Of a stretch of 64,000 nt of DNA, positions 11,892 to 20,419 are shown piece by piece. The translations under genes and the position numbers were made by a program. The notes beneath the pieces were generated by a model. The model had not been told where the DNA came from and did no database searches. It saw nothing but the letters and a program-made list of their open reading frames with translations. Within the stretch, counting starts at the first letter, position 1. Every line of letters starts with the position of its first letter. Source of the stretch: Clusia tigrina (lineage: Eukaryota > Arthropoda > Insecta > Diptera > Clusiidae); the NCBI GenBank assembly GCA_920105625.2, contig OV050030.1, forward strand, positions 173,961,315 to 174,025,314, in the 5' to 3' direction.

Positions 11892-12426
11892 ATTAATACA
11901 ATTTCTGATGATTTATTTTAATTTCTTTATTTTTATTTTATGTACTTAACACTACCGAGCTTAATTCAGAACTAACTTAAAACTAACTTAAAAAAATACA
12001 TTTGCTTAGACTTCTAATTATTCTTTGCTGTTGCAGCGTTTTTTGAATGTCGTTGTTGTTTTTGTATTTGCCACAGTTACTGTTCCCGCCGTTGCAATTC
12101 TTTTTGCTGTTATAGTAGTTCTTGCTATTGCTGTCGCTGGTGCTCTTGTTGTTGTATTGTACACTTTTATTATGAATAACTGGTTTAATAATAAATTATT
12201 CTTTGCTGTTGCTGGTGCTCTTGTTGTTGTATTGTACACTTTTATTATGAATAACTGGTTTAATAATTAATTATTCTTTGCTGTTGCAGCTTTTTTGAAT
12301 GTCGTTGTTGTTTTTGTAATTATGATATTATTACGTACGTTTTGCTAAACTGATCGTCAGCGTGGGAGCGGACCAATCGTTAGCATTTTGTCATAGAAGC
12401 GACTGCACGTGTTAGGTGTGTTAACT
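11891..12426 (-). repeat. 5' LTR of gypsy element A
   Basis: A 536-bp copy of the terminal repeat. In element orientation it lies upstream of gag and should hold the promoter. Its inner end runs directly into the primer-binding site at 11876-11891, and its outer end is followed by the TATA duplication at 12427-12430. Confidence 0.95.
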
Positions 12427-12430
12427 TATA

Positions 12431-13019
12431 TAGTTTTTATGTTTTCCGCTAATATCAGTATTTCCTCCGCAATTTATATTACTTCTCTAATTATTCCATT
12501 ACATATTAATTTCAATTCAAATTTCCGTATTTTCACTTAATAAATATATCACCTCTTTTACCTGTCTCCTAACTGCCATTTCCGCTGGCAAACTTTCTGA
12601 GTTTATTATTATGATTACATTTAATTGCTATTCGACCTAATTGAGCTAAAAACGAATAAAGAAGTCTGAAGTCGGGTTAAACCAACTTGGAAATACCTTT
12701 TGCCTTTCTCACAATTTTTACTTCAAGCAAATGCGCTATGAACATGCGGCTTCTCATATTCTTTCTTTCTACATATTTACGAATATGCAAGAAATACGTG
12801 TTTTGCCTATTACTTTTTTAATTTCGGCTTTTTCTTTGAGCATGAGGGTACGATTTCAGTATTTTAGGTTTACCTTAATTATCTTTAGCTTATTTTATAT
12901 TGTATTATTAGCGTTTCTTTATCATTCTCAAGGTTGAATAGTATTACCACCAAATTTTACTTTTACTACAGCGGTCAAGAGAAAGCTATTTGCGATAATT
13001 AATTTATTGACGAAATGTT
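12431..13019. other. no gene seen; AT-rich stretch with one TIR-like end
   Basis: Bases 12431-12650 are AT-rich with no readable frame of interest. A 61-bp inverted-repeat-like end is at 12655-12715 (listed separately). The 68-codon plus-strand frame at 12731-12937 is hydrophobic and looks like chance. Confidence 0.4.
12655..12715. repeat. left partner of a divergent inverted repeat
   Basis: The core TGAAGTCGGGTTAAACCAAC with its flanks matches, in reverse complement, the sequence at 15925-15985 over about 55 bp at roughly three-quarters identity by eye. The pair encloses the decayed gypsy pol at 13.0-14.9 kb and the dispersed repeat at 15 kb. Confidence 0.55.
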
Positions 13020-14924
13020 TCAATACCAAGCTCTGATTTTGGGGTTGCAAGCCATACAACGTGGAGAATGGGGTTTGGTTAGTAGATACGTGTTGCTACG
13101 CACATGCACCGCTAACGCTAAACATTGATCCGAATTCGATTCATCATCTTTCACAAAATGACGCAAATATTCAACTAGCGGCCGATGGCTGCGCCCTAAC
13201 GAGCCATTAGCTTGTGGCTGGTAAGGAGAAATATGCAGTTTGTTCACTTTTAGCAACTTCAAAGTTTTCGAAAAAATATATGAAATTATTGGTGCCAGTA
13301 TATATCACTATTACTCTGGGGACTCGCAGTTTCGCTATCATTTTGCTAAACAAAATCATTGCTACTGTGGTGGTTTCTGCATCCGGCATGGCAACCGTCA
13401 AGATATCATCTTGGACCGTTAAGATATATTTATTTTCGAATAAAATCTCCGACAACGAACCCACCGTGTCTATAAATATCTCATCGAAAGGTTTACTTGC
13501 CGTGTCAGTGAGCTGCATTGGCATTTTTATTAGCCGAGGACTTTGTTCCTCTGACAGCTTGGGCACCCAGCAATAAACTGCCGTATATCTGCCATCATCC
13601 TAGTATTATATTTAAGAGTACTACTCGGTTCGTTTAGTTGACATTGACTGACTTTATTCATTGTCCTTAAGCCTAGTTTTCTTAAATTACTATTGCAAGT
13701 ATAGGGTAGCCATGTAGTTATTATTACATATATAACACCTAGTTCATCTATAGTCTTTTCGTATATACCTATACGTCTTCATGAAACCCTGGTGTTACCC
13801 TCAATGTAAATTGTGATATGCTTTCCAGGCTCAATTAATTCCCTTTGGGTCTGTGATTTCAATTTCCTCATTTGTGGGAGATGGTAATTTTTGAAATCGA
13901 TGTTCGCCTGCTGAGGTCACTTGTGCCTGTTTCTTGGTTTGAACAGCAGCTGTCTGCGGAACTACCTAATCCCTAGCAGCGTATGGTCTTCCCTTGGTGG
14001 GTTTTTCTCTGCGCACTGTGAATTTTTCTTCGTTTTGTGTTCCAGGTTGGCTATGACCTCCTGAATTTTTAATATCGTATTCTAATGCGTATATAGGAGC
14101 TCTATCTGTTTTCAGGGTATTTGTTTAGTGTTTATTGTGGTCTCGTGATATTATATTTTCCTCTCGGTAATTTATCTTCAACCTCCCTTTTGAGCCTGAA
14201 TTGTTTTTTCTCAACTGACTCGTTCTGGCCATCCTGTTGAAGATGCTCAGAACTTTTTCGGCTTGTATTGTTCTGCTTAGTGCATATGCATATAAATTTG
14301 CCTTGCCCTGCTTGTACACAATGCCGAATGTATACTCAGGCAGTTTGAGCGTGAGCCGTTCCAGTCTGGACGTCTCGGTCTTTAAATTAAAGAAGCCTTT
14401 CAGTGGTTCATGATCGGTAAAAATAGGAAATTTCCTCTCCAAGAGATAAGATCTGAAGTTATGAGTTGCCCCTTATATAGCGAGCATTGCCCTATCTATA
14501 GTATAGTACCTTTTTCCATTATCACTCAGCGCCATACTAGCAAAAGCTAAAGTATGATTGCGACCTATTTTAGCTTGCGGCAGTACTGCTCCTAATGCCT
14601 CACCACTGGTGCCTGTTGTCTATCTGAAAGGATCACCAAAATCTGGTAAATCCGGATATTTTGCTTCGTGATAGCCAACTTCAATTGTTCGAATGCGTTC
14701 TGACATGACACTGCCCACTCGAATTTTGTGTCTTTATTCAATCATTTGTTTATAGGCAGTTTCATCTGTGTCATATTTTTCACGAACTTCCTATAATAAT
14801 TCCCTAAACTTAGAAAAGCCTGCATCTCTTTCTTATTATTGGGCTGAGCAAGATTTTTAGCGCACTCAATCTTTGCCGGGTCAGGAAGTGCACCCTTTTC
14901 TGTACACTTATGTCTTAAATACAC
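13020..14924 (-). pseudogene. pol: decayed Ty3/gypsy pol fragment (RT end, RNase H, integrase)
   Basis: On the minus strand: an RT thumb / connection piece at 14924-14742 (KKEMQAFLSLGNYYRKFVK); RNase H to linker at 14442-14125 (FTDHEPL, FGIVYKQGKANLYAYALSR); integrase at 13566-13207 (FDEIFIDTVG, the first catalytic Asp) and 13262-13020 (PYQPQANGSLGRSHRPLVEY). No gag, protease or LTR is recognised and many frames are broken. The integrase wording resembles the decayed element at 1-4.5 kb more than A or B, so the two may be old members of one lineage. It lies between the two inverted-repeat partners at 12.66 and 15.95 kb. Confidence 0.75.
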
Positions 14925-14975
14925 TTACATTTCTTGGTATTTAATATGACACCATATTTGTGCTTTTGAGAGGGG

Positions 14976-15924
14976 TTGAAATTTCAAAAAGGAGGCATGG
15001 TAGGTATATATATATATATACAGATATCAAAATCACATTCTAAGCAATTTTTATTTGTCCGTCCGTCCGTCTGTCCGTCTGTGGCCGCTTTTTTTCTTGA
15101 TGAAATTTTGCAAAAGTATAGTCTGGAGAAAGATACAGAACCAGATAGCTGTATGTGCCGATTTGGACAAAGACCACGCCTACCGCCCATATAATGAATT
15201 TTTTTCACCTTTCCTAAAATGACTATAACGGTCCGATTGATGGAATCGTGACGCAATTTGGCACTTATGGAGATGCGGTTCCTACTAAACACTATGCAAA
15301 AAGTGGTGGGGACATATTTACTGACACGCCCACTATTAACATATATTAATAACTTAAGATCTGGTAGAGATTTACTGACGAAATTTTACGTGAAAGCACA
15401 TGTGGACATTATAAAGTAACAAATGGGGTTAATAAGGGAAATAACACGCCCACTTTTATTATAATGAAGTTTTGGGTCTAATATTAAAATTAGCCTACCT
15501 ATGTTTGCTTTGATCCCAGCGGAATAAAAATTACCAGAAATATACATGGGGTCCAAAAAAATGTGTGTGTGTGTGAATATGGAGATCATAATACAACTGC
15601 CACGCTCACAATTAGCCAAAAATTATTACTAGGTTCCTATTAAAGTTCTATCCACAAAATTTCACAGGAAGGTTGCGGGCGGTAATATTCAACAACACAC
15701 AAAAAATGGGCGTATTATTTTTAGAACTACAACCACTATTGACATATAATTTTAACTTATGACCTATACAAACATTTTTAACGAAATTATATATTAGTAG
15801 TTATATTGACACTACAAAATCTTACACAAGAAATGGGGTCGATATAATCAATTCAATGTGCTCTACCGAAAATTACTGTAGAAATTATTTATGAAGAAAA
15901 CATCCCGATTGTTGAACTCGCACG
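14976..15924. repeat. dispersed fly-type repeat, non-coding
   Basis: Starts with a (TA) run, then a CCGT/CTGT tetranucleotide tract, then phrases such as AAATTTTGCAAAAGTA-like and ACCACGCCTACCGCCCATAT that recur in many fly genomes as short dispersed sequence. The stretch repeatedly uses CACGCCCAC with AT-rich spacers, suggesting internal subrepeats. No protein is supported. The family name is unknown to me. Confidence 0.55.
15057..15082. repeat. CCGT/CTGT tetranucleotide microsatellite
   Basis: About six units of GTCC/GTCT in a row (GTCCGTCCGTCTGTCCGTCT), embedded in the dispersed repeat. Confidence 0.85.
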
Positions 15925-15985
15925 GGCAAGGTAAAGGGTATTCGAAGTCAGTCTAACCCGACTTCAGGCTTTCTGTACTCGCTTT
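15925..15985. repeat. right partner of a divergent inverted repeat
   Basis: Reads GTCTAACCCGACTTCAGGCT in the plus direction, the inverse of the 12.66 kb copy. Either these are the ends of one 3.3-kb composite element, or they are two copies of a dispersed repeat that happen to face each other. Confidence 0.55.
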
Positions 15986-16019
15986 CTTTTGGTATTGGTA
16001 TAATAATAATAATTTTTAA

Positions 16020-16780
16020 ATCTATATTTATAACATCCTCAGGTATTTTAAGAGCTATTACAATTTTGGTATTATCGAAAGTACTGGCTATCAACTAATT
16101 TTAATTTCAAGAAATGGATGTTATATTTGTCTATCTCTTCTGTTGATAGGACAATAGGATCGAAAATTATAAATTTTCTTGAGACAAAATTATATTGTAT
16201 TACATTTATTTGTGTTTCAAGAGATTTCAATTTGTGCGTTTGATGAGAATACAGTTCGGCGATTTTAGTATCTCAATTCTTTATTTCTCAAGGGTTGATT
16301 TTAGAATTTGAAAACTTTTATTAAAGTGTTCATTTATTACTATTTGGTTATTTAAATTACTGATAGCTTAATGGCCAATTTCATCGATTATTTTTTGATA
16401 TCCCGTTATTTGTTCTCTATCATCATTGTCAATAATGTCATAAGCCCATTTCTGTATAGTTCCTACGAGATTGAGTAAACCACGTTTCTTCCTGCTATTA
16501 CTTGGGGTTATAGATCCTAATTTACCCTTTAGCAACTCTATTTCCCTTTTCTACAAATCTTTATTCATTAAGTTCATATACTCTATATTTTTCTCTAAAA
16601 TGATTATAATATTTTTCGATTTCCTTAGTGTCTATGATATGTAAAACCGTTATCGTATTAACTATCTGTACCTCTCTTAGTCGAACTATTGTGTATCTCG
16701 TATTAGAGCTGATGTGTTTCACTTGTAGAAAGTCGTTTGTGCTCGTTATCAGTAACGGAAATATCGCTTAAAAATTTAAA
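16020..16780 (-). pseudogene. env: Env remnant of element C
   Basis: Translating the minus strand in shifting frames gives an errantivirus Env: an N-terminal part (LQVKHISSNT, about 16,730), a basic furin-like site followed by GLLNLVGTIQKW and an acidic IIDNDDREQI stretch (about 16,500-16,410), and near 16,070-16,020 the phrase TKIVIALKIP, which is paralogous to the same region in the Env of element B. Stops interrupt throughout. The membrane anchor would lie left of 16,020 and is missing. The intact family protein is a fusion glycoprotein; this is a dead copy. Confidence 0.7.
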
Positions 16781-18317
16781 TGGTCTTTTAACATTCCTTG
16801 TATGTACATTATTAAAATTTTTCTTGGCGAATTTAGGTTGGTCCTAGCGTAGACTTTTATAATTTGTTATGTAACCGATGGCCCTGGATTCTAAATAGTT
16901 TTTCTTCTTCTCATTGCTATTTCCTTTAATTTATGGTCAGTCTATTTTGAATAATTTTATGGTCTCGTTTATTATTTTGTACGTCATTGTACGTGCATTT
17001 AATAGAACTTTGATAGGAGATATTATAAAATTGTATCGCATTTGCTGTTTGTATATTGACTGGTGCTTTTTCTTCGATATTTAATACACAATTTTTTTTC
17101 CTTTAGAGTATTATTCAATAGCTTAACGTAAACATAACCTGTATGGCTATTTGGTTTTGTTAGGTGATACTCGATTACTTCGTCATATAGAAAATTGATA
17201 ACGTTTTATGATTTGAATCCATTATTAAATTCCATTTTTTATAGGTTCTTTTATTGCCAGAAATTCATATCTGTCTATTTATATGATGTATAAATATGAT
17301 GAATAATTGCCTACTATTTACGCAAGTTTCAATATTTCATTAGTAGTTGATGGGATTCGGCTAAATGAAAGTTGGTTCTAATAGCTTGAAAAACAGTCCA
17401 ACTTTCCCTTTTGCAATTTCTCTTCTCAAAATATTAAAAACGTTATTATTTCTTATATCCTCTCTATCAATAAAAATTCTCCTGTTACCAAATATTTCTG
17501 TGACTGTCGTTTCCTTCTGCTCGCTTATTATAATTTGTGTCTTACAATGATTTACTACTGAATCTTAAATAAGAATATAATCGTTCAAATCTTCCCTTGA
17601 GAGTGTATAGTTTGAGACTCCAATGATTCGTTAATTTCATCTTATGAGTTATATCATTATTTGTAGTATTTATTGCACTTAAGAAATCCGCGGTTTTGTT
17701 ACATTTCCGTTTTAAATACTCTGCTTTAAAATTGTATTCACCTAACTCTGTTAACCACCTTTACAACTTCGGGCTGATGTCTTTGCCGTTGTACTTGGTG
17801 AATAGCCATTTAAGAGGTTGATGATCGCTTTCGAGGTCGAATTCCCTTTCATAAAGCTATGAGCGAAAGTACTTAACAACCCAAACTTTTGCCAACAGTT
17901 CCTTTTCAACTGTTGTATAATTTGTTTCCTGTTGATTTACAGTTATTGATGCGAAAGCTATAGTTTCGCCGTAATAAGTTTAAACAGCTTTTTAAAGTTA
18001 GGATATCGCAGAATGGCGGCATGAGTATAAATATCCTTGAATTTTTCTAATGCTAATATGTAGTTCGGGTAATGAATGTTCACCTTTTGCCCCTTTGTAA
18101 AAATCTAGGTCATTGGGTGAGTAAATTATGCATAATCTTTCACGAATTTTTTGTAGAACCCTGTCTTTCCCAGAATCAACTTAATTAAGCATTTCCTGTA
18201 TCTGTTTTTCTATTTCCTTTTCGTGAATATCTGGGTACCTATATGTTTTTGAATATAAGGGCCTATCGAGAGTAGTCACTATTTCCTGCTGGATTTCATT
18301 AGTTGGCGATAGTATAT
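16781..18317 (-). pseudogene. pol: Pol remnant of element C (RT start, RNase H, linker)
   Basis: At 18317-18150 the minus strand gives the RT N-terminal phrase SPTNEIQQEIVTTLDRPLYS, then YRYPDIHEKEIEKQ. An internal deletion removes the RT palm, and RNase H resumes near 17,960 with VEKELLAKVWVVKYF and SDHQPLKWLF. At 17,550-17,360 comes the linker IFGNRRIFIDREDIRNNN. Most of the integrase is absent or unreadable between 17.35 and 16.8 kb. Several stops occur (for example within the RNase H phrase). The segment is continuous with 25,269 onward once element B is removed. Confidence 0.65.
18148..18317. repeat. tandem duplication in element C, unit 1 (interrupted by B; rest at 25269-25291)
   Basis: The sequence CCTGTCTTTCCCAGAATCAA through GGCGATAGTATAT recurs at 25292-25452. 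Unit 1 continues on the far side of element B with CCCCCTCATTAAAAAATAAT (25269-25291). The unit is about 190 bp, and element B inserted into unit 1 at its TATAT. Confidence 0.8.
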
Positions 18318-18606
18318 AATTATGCTAATGTAAATGAAACAAACCGTTCAGCTTGTGAGGTATTCTAAAACTGATCTTTATTTTTCAAAAAGTCTTACAG
18401 CTAGCTTAAACATAAATACATTAGAGCACTTAATAATAATAATAACATACATACATAAGTGTTAGTAAATGTGCAGCTGCATTGTTCTCACGAAAAGTAT
18501 TAACTATGCATTTTATGCTTTCGTGAGAACAGTGCGCTAACGGAAACGGACAGCTAGACTATTTGGTGCACGTACGTTTGGTTATTTGAGTGGACCATAT
18601 GTGACT
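18318..18606 (-). repeat. 3' LTR of gypsy element B
   Basis: 289 bp, flanked on the left by ATAT and on the right by the purine tract. The env reading frame (after its frameshift) runs on into this LTR and ends at 18582-18584. It contains a perfect 12-bp inverted repeat at 18484-18530. Confidence 0.9.
18484..18530. repeat. perfect 12-bp inverted repeat (hairpin) in LTR B
   Basis: GTTCTCACGAAA is matched by TTTCGTGAGAAC after a 23-nt loop. In the other LTR (near 25,135-25,182) the second arm has two changes, so the hairpin is imperfect there. It may be a regulatory or RNA-structure element of the LTR. Confidence 0.7.
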
Positions 18607-20071
18607 CCACCAACCCCAGATTCAACAGTCCCTGTTGAACTAGGAATTATATTTAGATCTATATTTACTTCACTTTTCTGTTTCTTACATTTGTTTATAT
18701 AAAAATATAATATTACAATAATAGCTAACACAATTAATAACAATGTTATATTTAGCCCATAAGATACATTTTTATGATATTTTAATTCGTTTATAAATTT
18801 AATATATTCAACTTGATTAGTTTTAATGTCTTCAAAAGTTATCTATTTTTCAAATGTTACATTAAGATCATTATTAGGGTTAAAAAATATTTTTCGTGTT
18901 CAATGCTTTTCCAGTTTTGAAATGTTTTATTATTTATTTCAATGCTACAGTTTGAAAAATTTATTAGACAATGTTTATTCAATACCATACTTCTGTCGTA
19001 ACAATTTTGGTGTATTTTTATATTTATTGCATTCTTTACTAACAATGTTTCATTATCCAACTCTTCAATAATTGTTTTGTTATTCCATCTTAATTTACCT
19101 TTATGTTGAAGGATACAATTTGAACTTTCCTGGAGTTCCTTCATTATGGTATTATCTTTGTAAGTGTACATTTTATTATTTACTGTGACAATATATTCGT
19201 TTATTTCATCTATTTCTAAAAAACTTCTATTTGGTAATGGAGTAATAAGTTTTAAGTCAGTTGAGATGTAGTTTCGTGGAATTTTTAGTGCTAGTATAAG
19301 TGAATTGTCTTTGTAAGTCATCATTCCTATTCTGATGAGTTTTAATTTGTAAAAATCTATTTTATAATTTTCAATTTCTTGTGGTGTGAGGATTCCCGGA
19401 TTTACTAGACCGTGTTTGGCAGATGCAATATTATCCTGAATGTGGTTAATTTTGTCTTCAATGAATTTTAATTTCAACATTTGGTCAGTGTATAAGAGTC
19501 TCCTAGCAATTTCGTTGTGTCGTTGTTTTACCTCACTTAAAACGTCTTTTACTTTAATCCTGTCTTGTTCCACTGCTTTTTTAAAAATAGTAATCGTTTC
19601 ATTAAAGTGTTTATTGATAAAAATTTGTTTATTCAGTGTTGTTATGGAATTGTGGCTATTCTCTTCAGTTATCTTTAAGTGTTCTAAGATTTCCTGTCTG
19701 TCATCGTCATCCATGACACCAAAAAGCCATTTGTAAAGGGTACCTGCAACGTTAATGAGTCCCCTATTTTTCCTCAGATTTACGTCAGGAGTTATTGACA
19801 TAACTTTAGCTTTAATTATTCTGATTTCTATTTCCAAGAGGTCTTTATTGTCAACATCAAGATGAGCTAGATTTTTCTGAATTTGGTCAACAATGTCATA
19901 AATTTCATTTGGATTAATTATATGTAATACTATATTGGTATCGTTTACTATTTCTAATTTTTTTATCTGGATTTCTGCGTAACCTGCTTCATTTTGAATA
20001 GTATCTACTTGGAGGAATGCGGTAGCGGCCATTACTTGTAATAGTAACAGGATTTCCATTGTAATCACCAT
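18582..20071 (-). pseudogene. env: Env of element B: near full-length, late frameshift before the anchor
   Basis: A 404-codon frame from ATG at 20071. It has an N-terminal hydrophobic signal-like stretch (MEILLLLQVMAATAFLQV), a basic RKNR site about residue 100 followed by GLINVAGTLYKWLFG and DDDDRQ, the hallmark of errantivirus Env and baculovirus F-like fusion proteins, then long helices and a Cys-containing C-terminal region. The frame ends at 18857. In the next frame a hydrophobic span of about 21 residues (TLLLIVLAIIVILYFYI) and a short basic tail follow, ending inside the LTR at 18582; a TAG also interrupts that part. So the anchor is present but disconnected. It is better preserved than pol. 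Confidence 0.85.
18607..18618 (-). other. polypurine tract of element B
   Basis: In element orientation GGGGTTGGTGG directly precedes the LTR start AGTCAC. It is purine-rich but interrupted by Ts, so it is a weaker tract than that of element A. Confidence 0.6.
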
Positions 20072-20419
20072 ATTCCCTGAAAGTGAAATCTCTGTTTAAA
20101 AATTAATTTGAAAATAACTTTCATCATTAGTTGAACTAAAAATAGACAGTTTGGTCAATACTACTTTATATGAAGTTTGATTTTGTATTACTTGTTCTGG
20201 AACCTTTCCCATTAATTTATGTTTTGAAATTTTTGTTTTCTTTTAACCTGTGTTTTGTATATTTTTTTGAATTTATTCTGATTAGATTTTATGTAATTGT
20301 CCTCCGTTCTGTACGAGTATTTGAAATTTGTTTGTACTTTGGGTTCAACTTGCCGACTCTATTATTTTTAACAAATCTGTTTATAAAATTTATATCGGTA
20401 CTTTTATCTGTATTCCTAT

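Larger units (their letters stand above)
6046..12430 (-). mobile_element. complete Ty3/gypsy element A (errantivirus type) with LTRs and TATA target duplication
   Basis: Two near-identical LTRs (6050-6586 and 11891-12426) enclose gag, pol and env on the minus strand. The 4-bp direct repeat TATA flanks the element (6046-6049 and 12427-12430), the target type used by gypsy-class integrases. The primer-binding site abuts the 5' LTR and a purine tract abuts the 3' LTR. LTRs begin AGTTAAC and end TTAATT in element orientation. By eye they differ by five substitutions and one single-base gap, so insertion is recent. The body is nevertheless damaged: pol has a frameshift, two nonsense codons and an integrase deletion, and env is truncated. 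Mobilisation could only have been in trans, or the lesions came after insertion. Confidence 0.95.

Noticed and set aside
12025..12270. Plus-strand hydrophobic frame of 81 codons (LVVVLYTFIMNNWFNN repeated)
   Set aside because: It lies wholly within the 5' LTR of element A and its repeat is just the 75-bp tandem unit translated; the antisense frame is equally open.
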